Origin: CADEED01 sp963839685
GTDB taxonomy: Bacteria > Pseudomonadota > Gammaproteobacteria > Steroidobacterales > Steroidobacteraceae
Direction: 5' to 3'
DNA length: 64,000 bases
NCBI GenBank assembly: GCA_963839685.1
Contig: CAWIVS010000011.1
Coordinates: forward strand, 806,001-870,000
A model generated the notes under the pieces. It was not told the origin of the DNA, did not search any database, and was given only the letters and a program-made list of their open reading frames with translations. The position numbers and the translations under genes were made by a program. Shown here piece by piece: positions 1 to 8,770 of the stretch. Positions within the stretch are counted from its first letter, which is position 1, and each line of letters opens with the position of its first letter.

Positions 1-2
1 TC

Positions 3-1754
3 GCGGCCGAGTCGGATCAGGAGGGAGCGGTGCTGGCACTCGGCATCACGGAAGAGCTGAGCAGCCGACTGGCCCAGTTGAACACCATCAAGGTCGTCGC
101 TCGAACATCGGCGTCACAATTCCAGGGCAAGGACACCGGCGCGCGTGAAATCGGCCGCGTTCTCGGCGTGACGCACCTCCTGGAAGGTTCAATCGGGAGT
201 GAGCGCGGCTCGATCCAAGTCATCGTGAAACTGGTCAGCACAGAAACCGGGTTCGAGATTTACAGACAGAAATTTGACTTTGCTCCGGAAGAACAACTCG
301 ATATCGAGCAGACTCTGGCGCAAGGTGTGATCAGCGCGCTGCGCATACGCCTCTCTCCGGAACTGGCACTTCGCTTGGAAGCGCGCGACTCGCGTAGCAG
401 CGCGGCTTTCGACTACTACATACGCGCGCGCCACTACGGACACCTGCATACGCCCGACGGCGACGACCAGTCCGCGGCGCTGTATCGTTTGGCGATCGAA
501 CATGATCCGCAGTTCGCGCTCGCCTATGTCGGATTGGCGGAAAGCCTGCTGGGCGGCGTCAGCGAGCGTGACGTCAGGATCGCGGATATATCCGGGGAAG
601 TGTCGCGATTGCTCGCCACAGCGGAGAATTTGAGCCCGCAACTCCCGGAGCTGCTGGCCGCCAGAGGCTGGTTCGCGACCGAGCTCGGCGAATACACGGT
701 TGCCGCCGCGCACCTGCGTGCCGCGATGACATTGAATCCCAGTGATGCGATCAGCGCGGCCCGCCTGGGAAATGTCTATGACGCCCTCGGGCAGCCGCGT
801 GAGGCACTCGACAGCTTCACGCGCGCCGCCGAACTGGATCCGCTCGATTTCCTGCCACAGATGTATCGCTGCCTGGAACTGCAGCAGTTGGGTCGCTTCG
901 ACGAGGCTGAACGTGCCTGCGAGCGTGCCCGCGAGCTCGGGCCGGAAAACTACTGGGGACCCTTCGTCACGAGCTGGCTCAAGTACGCGCGTGGCGACCT
1001 GCCCGAGGCGATTCACTGGACAGACGTTGCGAACAAGATCGAACCCTCGCAGTCGGGTGTCGCGTACTACCGCCTTGAACTGCTGCTCATCCTCGGGCTG
1101 ATCGAGCAGGCGCGCGACACGGCGAGTCGCCTGGCGACCACGGATGACGTGCGCACGTGGCGGATCTCCGCCACTCTGGCACTGATCGAGAAGGGCCGGG
1201 CGGGACTTCACGCCTTCCTGGAGCGGGGAGGCAAGCTCGAGTTCGACGACATTGATGCGTTGACGGACGTGGTGCGCTTTAACCACACGACCGGCAACGT
1301 GGCCGAGGCTCGGAAAGCGCTGCGGATGATCTTCGAACTACCTGGCTTTAACGAGCGCGACCTGAAGCCCGTCCAAGTGCTCAATGGATACTCGCCGGCA
1401 GTGATCTGGGCCGGAGTGCTGCTCGCCACCGGCGAGCGCGACCGGGCGCTGAGTATGCTCGCCGATCTCGACGCCATGCTCGATCGCCTGGAGCGCAATG
1501 GCTGGGCAAACCACGGCCTGCATTCCTTGCGCGCGGAGTCCCAGGCGCTTCGCGGTCAGGGCGACGCCGCCATGCAATCGCTACAGCGCGCCGTGGCACG
1601 CGGCTGGCGCATGGTCTGGCGCGCACAGACCGAGCCGTACCTCGCGTCGCTGTGGGACCGCGATGATTTCAAGATCCTGATGAAGGACGTGGAAGCGCGC
1701 AACGCGTCCATGCGCGTGCGCTACCTTGAGACCGCGACTAACTCTTCTCCCTGA
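3..1754 (+). CDS. TPR-repeat protein with TolB-like domain, 5' end outside the window
   Basis: The frame is already open at the window edge, so the true start lies upstream; the GTG at 30 is not a credible start because homologous sequence continues before it. The first ~90 residues (GITEEL, RTSASQFQGK, LLEGSIG) match the TolB/FlgO-like module of CadC-type winged-helix regulators and align well with the central part of the protein encoded at 31675-33318. About 400 residues of tetratricopeptide helices follow (for example the segment around DALGQPREALDSFTRAAELD). The missing N-terminus would be expected to hold a winged-helix DNA-binding domain, or an adenylate-cyclase domain in the other common architecture. 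It ends tail to tail with the small gene at 1755. Role: probably a regulator or signalling scaffold; the ligand is unknown. Confidence 0.8.
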   Translation, partial: AAESDQEGAVLALGITEELSSRLAQLNTIKVVARTSASQFQGKDTGAREIGRVLGVTHLLEGSIGSERGSIQVIVKLVSTETGFEIYRQKFDFAPEEQLDIEQTLAQGVISALRIRLSPELALRLEARDSRSSAAFDYYIRARHYGHLHTPDGDDQSAALYRLAIEHDPQFALAYVGLAESLLGGVSERDVRIADISGEVSRLLATAENLSPQLPELLAARGWFATELGEYTVAAAHLRAAMTLNPSDAISAARLGNVYDALGQPREALDSFTRAAELDPLDFLPQMYRCLELQQLGRFDEAERACERARELGPENYWGPFVTSWLKYARGDLPEAIHWTDVANKIEPSQSGVAYYRLELLLILGLIEQARDTASRLATTDDVRTWRISATLALIEKGRAGLHAFLERGGKLEFDDIDALTDVVRFNHTTGNVAEARKALRMIFELPGFNERDLKPVQVLNGYSPAVIWAGVLLATGERDRALSMLADLDAMLDRLERNGWANHGLHSLRAESQALRGQGDAAMQSLQRAVARGWRMVWRAQTEPYLASLWDRDDFKILMKDVEARNASMRVRYLETATNSSP

Positions 1755-1973
1755 TCATGAGCTCCTTGTCTCGGGGAACTGCTCTTGCACCTCGGCGACA
1801 AGCAGCGTTGCGTTGAAGAGTTTCGCCACCACGTCGAGCTTCGGTCGGGGTGGTACGGGCAGCACGACCCCCGTTGCTCCATAAATTTTGAACAACCGGT
1901 TGATGATGGAGGTCAGGCTTTCCGAGACCATCTTGAGATCGCTGTGCACTTTGTCCAGATCTTGATCCGACAT
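1755..1973 (-). CDS. small hypothetical protein, 72 aa
   Basis: A 72-residue acidic-to-neutral protein starting MSDQDLDKVHSDLKMVSESL. A good Shine-Dalgarno (GGGAG) sits about seven bases before the ATG at 1973. No domain is recognised. The N-terminal half looks like an amphipathic helix, possibly coiled-coil. It converges on the preceding TPR gene with no gap between the stop codons. A longer alternative frame over the same stretch (1738-2103) has atypical composition and no ribosome site, so this frame is preferred. Function unknown. Confidence 0.55.
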   Translation of the reverse strand: MSDQDLDKVHSDLKMVSESLTSIINRLFKIYGATGVVLPVPPRPKLDVVAKLFNATLLVAEVQEQFPETRSS

Positions 1974-2350
1974 GTGAACTCCCTATTGTTTGATTGTTGC
2001 GGACTTCACTCGCGCGCGAAGTATTCGCGCGCCCAGTGTGAAAAGTCCACAGCAACGGCTCACGGCCCCGAATCGGGCGGAAATGGGCGCAGGTCGGTTC
2101 CACAGGCTTCGGGATTCTCCCTGGGGTTGATACGATCTCGATTGACGCGCCGCGACTACTGCTCCTCCGCGATTCCTACACGCGCAGCCTCTTGCCTACC
2201 CTTAGCGGTAGCCACGGAGATCAGTTTGTGAATTCGTGTGGGGTTGCGCCCTCGTTACAGCGCAGCCCGCGTTCCGCGATTGGATCGTGGCTCGATTTTT
2301 GCTTTCCTGTTGATGCGCACCCAAGTTGTGCGGCTACTCAGGGAAGCAAC
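1974..2350. other. intergenic region without a gene
   Basis: A 377-base gap between the divergent small protein (start 1973) and the FG-GAP protein (start 2351). It must carry both promoters. The frame of the FG-GAP gene stays open upstream to 2192, but the signal peptide begins at 2351, so the extension is not counted as coding. I see no RNA gene, repeat or convincing terminator. Confidence 0.5.
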
Positions 2351-3976
2351 ATGAAAACCCTTTCCTTGTGCCTCGTCGCGTTCGCGGCGTCGGCCTCTTC
2401 CTTCGCGCAGACCACCGTTCCGGCGATACCGAGCCTCACCGCCGGTGCGGAGATCAAAGCGCTGCGTTTCGATTGGGAACCAGTCGCCGGCGCGAGCTGG
2501 TACGAATTCGAGTACCAGGCTCACCGGGGATTCCCGTTCGTCCAGTTCGGTGACGATATTCCCGCGACGGTCACGACGGCTCGTCACCGTTTCCCACTGC
2601 ATCTATACGACTGGACCTATGCGCGTTATCGAGTTGCGGCCTGCAACAGCGCGGGCTGCGCGCGCTCGCCGGAAGTCTCGGTGTCGTTGTTGCGCCGTGA
2701 CGCCGTGGGCTACTTCAAACCGGCGCAGACGCGGATCGGACTTCGGTTTGGCGCGGATACCGACCTTTCGGCCAACGGGCTGAACTTTGTCAGCGCAGCG
2801 CCGGGCGATTTTATTGCTTCCAGCAGTGGTGCACGTCCCGGCGGTGCGATCTATGTATTTCGGCGCAGCGCCGGCATCTGGAGGCAACGTGCCCGGCTCG
2901 AGCCCACCATCCCACCATTCATCGAGGGCAGCAACGTGATGAAGGTTGCCATGAGCGCCGATGGAAACACCGTGGCGCTCGGGATGCCAAACTACTTCCA
3001 CGAGGAAATCGACACGCGAAGCGGCGAAGTATTCGTGTTCCGCTTCAACGGATCATCCTGGGTGCGTACACGGATTCCCGCGATAGCGCGTCGGGCGTTT
3101 GGCCGCTGGGTGGCACTGAATGACGCCGGTGACACGCTCGCGATCGCGCGTGGCGACAACTTGAGCCCTGCGGTGCCACGCCGGATCGACATCTACAAAC
3201 TGGCCAATGGCGCCTGGACTCCGGTGCGGAGCATCGGGGACATGCCGGGGCACACCGAGTTCTGCGACCAGGGTGTACTCAGCGCCGATGGCTCGACGGT
3301 CGCGGAGGTTTGCGAGGAGGGTCCGGTGGGAACGACCCCTGCGCGCATCTATGTGCGCACACATTCGGGTAGCAACTGGACCGCGCGCGCAGATATTCCA
3401 TTGCAGATGTCCGTCAGTAGTGACTTCGGATATGGGTATGGGGGCATCGCGATCGATGGCACCGGTCATACGGTCGCGGCGCAAATCTTTGTGGCGAATG
3501 GGCCAAATCCCCAGGATGGACCGTCGGAAGTCCACGTATTCGAGCAAAACGACGGCGCCTGGGAGAAGGAGGCAACGCTGACTACGGGTGCGTGGAGGGC
3601 TAACGCCCAGCGCCACTTCTATGGCCAGAGCATCGCGCTCAGTGGCGACGGGGACGACCTGGTGGTCGGAGATCCATGGGACAACGGTCTCGGGACTGCG
3701 CCGCGCGCCGAGCCGCTGAATCCCGGCCAGGTGCGCACCGGCGCCGTCTATATCTACCGGTACAGGCATGATTGGTGGTACTTGTATAACATGGTCAAGC
3801 CTAACTACCACCCGGACACTGCGCCCTATCTCACGTTCGGAACCGACGTGGAATTGAGTGGCGGCGGGGTGGCGTTGATCGTGGGTGAAAGCGGCGAGAG
3901 CAGCGATGCCGAAGGAATCTCCGGCAGCTGGAATAACATCCGAGCCCCTGGATCTGGAGCGGTCTGGCTGTATTGA
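2351..3976 (+). CDS. secreted FG-GAP repeat protein with N-terminal fibronectin-like domain
   Basis: 541 residues. A Sec signal peptide (MKTLSLCLVAFAASASSFAQ) opens the protein and fixes the ATG at 2351, with GGGAAG upstream. Residues ~25-115 resemble a fibronectin type III fold (LRFDWEPVAGASWYEFEYQ, then YRVAACNSAGCARSPEVSV). The rest consists of beta-propeller/FG-GAP-type blades with repeated patterns such as SADGNTVALGMP, NDAGDTLAIARGD and LSGDGDDLVVGDPWDNG. It is a close paralogue of the protein at 23975-25603. Probably exported to the periplasm or surface. FG-GAP propellers usually mediate binding or adhesion; the ligand is unknown. Confidence 0.75.
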   Translation: MKTLSLCLVAFAASASSFAQTTVPAIPSLTAGAEIKALRFDWEPVAGASWYEFEYQAHRGFPFVQFGDDIPATVTTARHRFPLHLYDWTYARYRVAACNSAGCARSPEVSVSLLRRDAVGYFKPAQTRIGLRFGADTDLSANGLNFVSAAPGDFIASSSGARPGGAIYVFRRSAGIWRQRARLEPTIPPFIEGSNVMKVAMSADGNTVALGMPNYFHEEIDTRSGEVFVFRFNGSSWVRTRIPAIARRAFGRWVALNDAGDTLAIARGDNLSPAVPRRIDIYKLANGAWTPVRSIGDMPGHTEFCDQGVLSADGSTVAEVCEEGPVGTTPARIYVRTHSGSNWTARADIPLQMSVSSDFGYGYGGIAIDGTGHTVAAQIFVANGPNPQDGPSEVHVFEQNDGAWEKEATLTTGAWRANAQRHFYGQSIALSGDGDDLVVGDPWDNGLGTAPRAEPLNPGQVRTGAVYIYRYRHDWWYLYNMVKPNYHPDTAPYLTFGTDVELSGGGVALIVGESGESSDAEGISGSWNNIRAPGSGAVWLY

Positions 3977-4050
3977 GCGCCTGCGCGGCTGAAACCATGC
4001 TTTTTTGACTTCCGCGGCCGCCTGCCTACACTGCGCCCATCCAACCCCTG

Positions 4051-4202
4051 GCCAAGCCAACAGGCCCACCCGGGGGAACCCTGATCTAACAGGATGGTGT
4101 TGGCCGGCGTAAGTCCCGGCGCGAATCGGGCCTCCGGTCACTCATATATATGAGTGCGCCATCGCGGCCCGGCTCCAACTCCACTCCGCGTGGAGTTGTT
4201 CG
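4051..4202 (+). promoter_or_regulatory. structured 5' leader of the radical SAM gene, candidate RNA regulator
   Basis: This stretch before the YgiQ-like start is rich in complementary segments. GCCAACA (4056-4062) pairs with TGTTGGC (4098-4104); CCTG (4080-4083) pairs with CAGG (4090-4093); CCCG (4115-4118) pairs with CGGG (4127-4130). An 18-base perfect palindrome, CACTCATATATATGAGTG, lies at 4139-4156. Last comes a perfect 9-bp hairpin, CAACTCCAC (4176-4184) with GTGGAGTTG (4190-4198), which buries the GGAG Shine-Dalgarno just before the ATG at 4203. It matches no riboswitch class I can recall. The palindrome could instead be a DNA operator. Confidence 0.4.
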
Positions 4203-6359
4203 ATGTCCGCCGCTGCCAAAGACCTCACCAGCTACCGCAAGTATTGGGCTGCGCGCTTCGGCGTCGCGCCGTTCCTGCCCATGTCGCGCGCCGAGATGGA
4301 GCAGTTAGGCTGGGATTCCTGTGACGTCATCATCGTCACCGGCGATGCGTACGTGGATCACCCGAGCTTCGGCATGGCCATCATGGGGCGGCTGTTGGAA
4401 GCGCAGGGTTTTCGCGTCGGCATCATCGCGCAGCCCGACTGGCAGAGCGCCGAGCCCTTCAAGCAGTTAGGCCGCCCAAACCTGTTCTTCGGCATCACCG
4501 CGGGCAACATGGATTCCATGGTGAACCGCTACACCGCCGACAAGCGCATTCGCAGCGATGACGCCTACACGCCGGGCGGCGTGGGCGGCAAGCGCCCGGA
4601 TCGCAGCGTCGTCGTCTACGCACAGCGCGCGCGCGAGGCGTTCAAGGATGTGCCCATCGTCATCGGTGGCATCGAGGCTTCCCTGCGTCGCATCGCGCAT
4701 TTCGACTACTGGAGCGAGAAAGTGCGGCGCTCGGTGTTGCTCGACGCCAAGGCGGACCTGCTGGTCTACGGCAACGCCGAGCGGCAGATTGTCGAAGTCG
4801 CGCATCGCATGGCGGCGGGCGCGAAAATCAATGAGGTTACCGACCTGCGTGGCACGTCCTTCGTGCGCAAGTCGCACGACTTCATCGAGATCGACTCGAC
4901 CCATATAGATACGCCCGGGAAGCTGAACCCGCCCATCGATCCGTATGCGATGGAGCCCGAGATCCGCAAGGCGAACGAACAGGCCGCGGCAGTGGAAGAG
5001 GGCGAAGCCGCACCGGTGAAGGAAGTGGTGGTGAAGTTCGCGCGGCGCGTGAAGAGCGAAGATCGCGAGCGCAGCGTGATCCGCATGCCGAGCTTCGAGC
5101 AGGTCACGAGCGATCCGGTGCTGTACGCGCACGCCAGCCGCATCCTGCATCTGGAGTCCAATCCCGGCAATGCGCGTGCCCTGGTGCAGAAGCACGGCGA
5201 TCTCGACGTGTGGCTGAACCCGCCGCCGGTGCCGCTAACGACCCGCGACATGGACTACGTCTACGAGCTGCCGTACGCGCGCGTGCCGCATCCGAGCTAT
5301 GGCAAGGCGGAGATCCCGGCCTACAAGATGATCAAGTTCTCCATCTCCATTCAGCGTGGATGTTTCGGCGGGTGCACCTTCTGCAGCATCACCGAACACG
5401 AGGGGCGCATCATCCAGAGCCGCAGCGAAGCCAGCGTGCTCAAGGAGATCGAGAAAGTGCGCGACACGGTGCCCGGCTTCACCGGTGTCATTTCCGATCT
5501 CGGCGGGCCGACGGCCAACATGTATCGCATCGCGTGCAAGAGCCGCGACATCGAGAAGGCATGCCGCAAGCCAAGTTGCGTCTTCCCCGGCATTTGCCCG
5601 AATCTCAATACCGATCACTCCGCGCTGATTCAGCTCTATAGAAAAGCGCGTGCGTTGCCGGGCGTGAAGAAAATCCTCATCGCCAGTGGCGTGCGCTATG
5701 ACCTCGCCATCGAGTCGCCGGAGTATGTGAAGGAGCTCGCGCAACATCACGTCGGCGGGTATCTCAAGATCGCGCCCGAAGCGATCGGCGAAGGGCCGCT
5801 GTCGAAGATGATGAAGCCCGGCGTCGGCAGCTACTACAAGTTCAAGGAGCTGTTCGACAAGTACAGCAAAGCGGCCGGCAAGGAGCAGTACCTCATCCCG
5901 TACTTCATCGCCGCGCATCCCGGCACCACGGACGAGGACATGCTCGAGCTCGCGTTGTGGCTCAAGAAGAACGGTTTCCGCGCCGACCAGGTGCAGGCTT
6001 TCCTGCCCGGGCCCATGGCCACCGCCACTGCGATGTATCACACGTTGAAAAATCCCTTGCGTAAGGTGACGCGCGAGAGCGAAGAAGTGGTGATTCCGAA
6101 GGGCATCAAGCAGCGCCGGCTGCACAAGGCCTTCCTGCGTTATCACGATCCCAACAACTGGCCGGTGCTGCGCGAGGCGTTGCGCCGTATGGGGCGCGCC
6201 GATCTCATCGGCAATGGCAAGCAGCAATTGGTGCCCAGCTACCAGCCGGCGGGAACCGGGGACGCGTCGGAGGGGAAGCGTGGCGGAAGCCAGCATCGGC
6301 CGTTCAAGACGCAGCACACGGGGTTGCCAAAGGTTCCAACTACAAAGCGTCCGCGATGA
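4203..6359 (+). CDS. YgiQ family radical SAM protein
   Basis: 718 residues, close to the usual length of YgiQ (E. coli ~740). The N-terminal UPF0313 region is clear (WDSCDVIIVTGDAYVDHPSF, FGITAGNMDSMVNRY). The radical SAM cluster motif is RGCFGGCTFC, with cysteines at about residues 387, 391 and 394, which would bind a 4Fe-4S cluster and SAM. Further conserved stretches are ISDLGGPTANMY and LKIAPEA. The C-terminal ~60 residues are low-complexity and basic. The substrate of YgiQ proteins is not established. The gene is preceded by the structured leader described separately and followed by a RIO kinase gene in the same direction. Confidence 0.92.
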   Translation: MSAAAKDLTSYRKYWAARFGVAPFLPMSRAEMEQLGWDSCDVIIVTGDAYVDHPSFGMAIMGRLLEAQGFRVGIIAQPDWQSAEPFKQLGRPNLFFGITAGNMDSMVNRYTADKRIRSDDAYTPGGVGGKRPDRSVVVYAQRAREAFKDVPIVIGGIEASLRRIAHFDYWSEKVRRSVLLDAKADLLVYGNAERQIVEVAHRMAAGAKINEVTDLRGTSFVRKSHDFIEIDSTHIDTPGKLNPPIDPYAMEPEIRKANEQAAAVEEGEAAPVKEVVVKFARRVKSEDRERSVIRMPSFEQVTSDPVLYAHASRILHLESNPGNARALVQKHGDLDVWLNPPPVPLTTRDMDYVYELPYARVPHPSYGKAEIPAYKMIKFSISIQRGCFGGCTFCSITEHEGRIIQSRSEASVLKEIEKVRDTVPGFTGVISDLGGPTANMYRIACKSRDIEKACRKPSCVFPGICPNLNTDHSALIQLYRKARALPGVKKILIASGVRYDLAIESPEYVKELAQHHVGGYLKIAPEAIGEGPLSKMMKPGVGSYYKFKELFDKYSKAAGKEQYLIPYFIAAHPGTTDEDMLELALWLKKNGFRADQVQAFLPGPMATATAMYHTLKNPLRKVTRESEEVVIPKGIKQRRLHKAFLRYHDPNNWPVLREALRRMGRADLIGNGKQQLVPSYQPAGTGDASEGKRGGSQHRPFKTQHTGLPKVPTTKRPR

Positions 6360-6543
6360 TGGCCCGCGACCGGCACGCAGGTACTTCATGACTGACCCCC
6401 TTCGATCGGAGTCTTAAGATACGCAGTACATACGGAAAAGGTCGCCGCGACGGCAGGCATTCCGCCCTGGCGACGTCCCTCGCTCACGCCACTGGGCAAT
6501 TCTGCGCTGGCCATCAGCCCAACTCGCCGGTTTGTCGCGTAAC

Positions 6544-7398
6544 ATGCGCGCCCCCATGAAAACACCTCCCGGCTTGCAGCCGCTCATCGACGATGGCGTC
6601 ATCGACGAAGTCCTCCGCTCCCTGAAATCCGGTAAAGAAGCCACGGTCTACACCGTGCGCACTGGCGACCAGATCCGCTGCGCCAAGGTGTACCGCGACA
6701 TGGGTCAGCGCAGTTTCCAGAAGCGCGTGCAGTACCAGGAAGGGCGCAAGGTGCGCGGCAGTCGGCAAACCCGAGCCATGGCCAAGAGCACGCGCTTCGG
6801 CCGCAAGGAAGCAGAGTCCGCCTGGAAGAGCACCGAGGTGGATGCTCTGTACAAACTGGTCGAGGCGGGCGTGCGTGTGCCCAGGCCCTACGGCTATTTC
6901 AACGACACGCTGGTTATGGAGCTGGTGACGGACGCGGCGGGCGATCCGGCGCCGCGCCTGGGCGAGGTAGAACTATCTCCCGACACTGCGCGCGAGTACC
7001 ACGCTTTCCTGATCCGCCAGATCGCGCGCATGTTGAGCATCGGGCTCATCCACGGCGATCTGTCGGAGTTCAATGTTTTGGTCGACGCACTTGGCCCCGT
7101 GATCATCGACCTGCCGCAGGCGGTGAATGCGGCGGGCAACAATGCAGCTTTCGCGATGCTCGAGCGAGACGTGAACAACATCCGCGGTACGCTGGGCCGC
7201 TTTGCGCCCGAGTTGTTAGAGACGGAATTCGCGCGCGAGATTTGGGCGCTGTTCGAGGCGGGCGAACTGCAGGCGGAGAGCGTGCTGACGGGTGTGTTCG
7301 CTCGAGCAGAGGGCGTCACCGATCCGGATGCCGTGATGGTCGTCATCGACGACGCGCGCGAAGAAGCCATTCGCCGGGAGTTGGGGCGGCAGGGTTAG
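6544..7398 (+). CDS. RIO1-family serine protein kinase
   Basis: About 284 residues. Kinase motifs in order are GKEATVY (nucleotide loop), AKVYRDM (ATP-binding lysine), GLIHGDLSEFNVL (catalytic loop with Asp and Asn) and VIIDLPQAV (metal-binding Asp; IDFPQ is more usual). This order is typical of RIO1 kinases, which lack the substrate-binding and activation loops of classical kinases. Bacterial RIO1 homologues are widespread but their targets are poorly known. Start: ATG 6544 or 6556 (MKTPPG); neither has a strong ribosome site, and a TTG at 6532 is less likely. It stands alone, 184 bases after the radical SAM gene. Confidence 0.88.
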   Translation: MRAPMKTPPGLQPLIDDGVIDEVLRSLKSGKEATVYTVRTGDQIRCAKVYRDMGQRSFQKRVQYQEGRKVRGSRQTRAMAKSTRFGRKEAESAWKSTEVDALYKLVEAGVRVPRPYGYFNDTLVMELVTDAAGDPAPRLGEVELSPDTAREYHAFLIRQIARMLSIGLIHGDLSEFNVLVDALGPVIIDLPQAVNAAGNNAAFAMLERDVNNIRGTLGRFAPELLETEFAREIWALFEAGELQAESVLTGVFARAEGVTDPDAVMVVIDDAREEAIRRELGRQG

Positions 7399-7499
7399 TT
7401 CTCATCGCCTCTCGAAGTGTGTAACCTCTTGATTGTTGAGGCACGCGCGTATCCCGCCTCCGCCACCTAACCTTTTCCCAGTCAGACCGTCCTAGTTCC

Positions 7500-8033
7500 G
7501 TGCTTACCCTTCTCAAGTCCTGGGTCCAGCCGGACGCCTTCCATACGGTGATGCGCGAGCGCAGTGGGCGCTGGTACAACGCCTGTCTGCGCATCACGCG
7601 CGATGCGGACCTGGCTGCGGACGCGGTGCAGGACGCCCTGCTCAAGGCCTGGAATCATCGCGACGATTTTCGCGGCGAGGCCGCTCTCGATAGCTGGATT
7701 CATCGCATAGCGTTGAACTCAGCCCTCGATCTGATCCGGCGGCGCAAGACCCGAGCCGAGGATGAGCTCGATGTCGAAGCCCACGCGGCCGCGCCCTGGG
7801 CAGCGGCCGAAAGCGAATACGTCCAGCAGGCCCTGGACAAAGATCTGTCGGCCGCGATGCAACGACTGACAACGCTGGAGCGGCAGGTCTTCCTGCTCAA
7901 GCACATCGAAGGCTGGCGTCTGGACGAGATCGCCGAAAGCCTGCAATCCAACATCAACAGCGTGAAGAACGCCCTGTTCCGCGCCGTGCACAAGCTGCGC
8001 GCGGACTTGCACTTGTGGCGAGGCGAATCATGA
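7500..8033 (+). CDS. ECF-type RNA polymerase sigma factor
   Basis: 177 residues from a GTG start. Region 2 is visible around residues 15-80 (ITRDADLAADAVQDALLKAW, then ALDSWIHRIALNSALDLIRR). Region 4 lies around 125-170 (LTTLERQVFLLKHIEGWRLD with the helix-turn-helix continuing through NSVKNALFRAVHKLR). Its stop overlaps the ATG of the anti-sigma gene (ATGA), so the two are translationally coupled. Two exported HEAT-repeat proteins follow in the same direction, which suggests a dedicated envelope-stress or signalling unit that the sigma factor probably autoregulates. Confidence 0.9.
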   Translation: MLTLLKSWVQPDAFHTVMRERSGRWYNACLRITRDADLAADAVQDALLKAWNHRDDFRGEAALDSWIHRIALNSALDLIRRRKTRAEDELDVEAHAAAPWAAAESEYVQQALDKDLSAAMQRLTTLERQVFLLKHIEGWRLDEIAESLQSNINSVKNALFRAVHKLRADLHLWRGES

Positions 8034-8755
8034 TCACCGACGACGAGCTGCTGCTCTATCACTATCGCGATGGGCTCGATGCGGCGGAACGCGCGCGCAT
8101 CGGCGCGGCCCTCAGCGAACATCCCGAGCTTGCACAGCGACTGCAGGCTCTCGTCTCGCGCCTCGATGCGGCCGCGGCGCTGCCCGAAGTTGCCGTGCCC
8201 GAACTCACGCAGCGGCGCTGGCAAGTCGCGCTGGAGCGCGCGGCACACCGGGATGAGCCGGGCGAGGCGGGCGTGGCGCACCTAGGCCGCCGTTGGGGCC
8301 CCCGATGGCCGTCGCTGGCTGCCGCAGCGACAGTTGCGGCCGTCGCACTCTTCTTGGTCATTCCGGACCTAAAGGATGAAGCGCCGGCGCCAGACACGAC
8401 GCACATCCCCGTCGAAACAGTCGATGCCTCTGCCTACGAACGCGGGCTGAAAGTGCATCTCGAGAGCACCGAGCGGCAACTCGCCGGGCTCGACAGTGCC
8501 ACCCCCGAGCAGCGCGCGCGACTCATCGAAACCATCATCGCGCAGAACCGGATCTATGCGCTCGCGGCTGAGCGCGCCGGCGAACCGCAGCTCGCGCGTG
8601 TGTTGCGCGCGTTCTCACCCATCCTCCAAGACCTGGGGCACGGCCGCGGCGATTCGTCCGCGAGCATCGCGCAACTGAACTTCGAATTGAGAGTGATGCA
8701 GGGGCGGCTGAGCGCCGCTGATGCGTCCCCCAACACCCATTCCACCACCTTATAG
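8030..8755 (+). CDS. membrane-anchored anti-sigma factor
   Basis: 241 residues. The ATG at 8030 overlaps the sigma stop; an extension to 8015 is possible but would overlap further. The N-terminus (ITDDELLLYHYRDGLDAAER) has the short helical look of an anti-sigma domain, without a zinc HxxxCxxC motif. A single membrane helix, LAAAATVAAVALFLVIPDL, lies near residue 105. The C-terminal ~110 residues are probably periplasmic and helical, with many Glu and Arg. The gene order (sigma, then single-pass protein) supports the role of holding the upstream sigma factor at the membrane. Confidence 0.75.
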   Translation: MITDDELLLYHYRDGLDAAERARIGAALSEHPELAQRLQALVSRLDAAAALPEVAVPELTQRRWQVALERAAHRDEPGEAGVAHLGRRWGPRWPSLAAAATVAAVALFLVIPDLKDEAPAPDTTHIPVETVDASAYERGLKVHLESTERQLAGLDSATPEQRARLIETIIAQNRIYALAAERAGEPQLARVLRAFSPILQDLGHGRGDSSASIAQLNFELRVMQGRLSAADASPNTHSTTL

Positions 8756-8770
8756 CCCGAGGAAAGTCTC

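Noticed and set aside
189..1286. Long open frame on the minus strand opposite the TPR gene
   Set aside because: Shadow frame caused by GC-rich codon use; no ribosome site, no domain, and the plus frame shows clear TPR and TolB-like sequence.
3053..4141. Open frame of 362 codons on the minus strand across the FG-GAP gene
   Set aside because: Composition rich in Arg/His/Pro with no motif; the opposite strand encodes an obvious secreted propeller protein.
5235..6389. Open frame of 384 codons opposite the radical SAM gene
   Set aside because: No recognisable domain and it overlaps a highly conserved coding region; typical antisense shadow.
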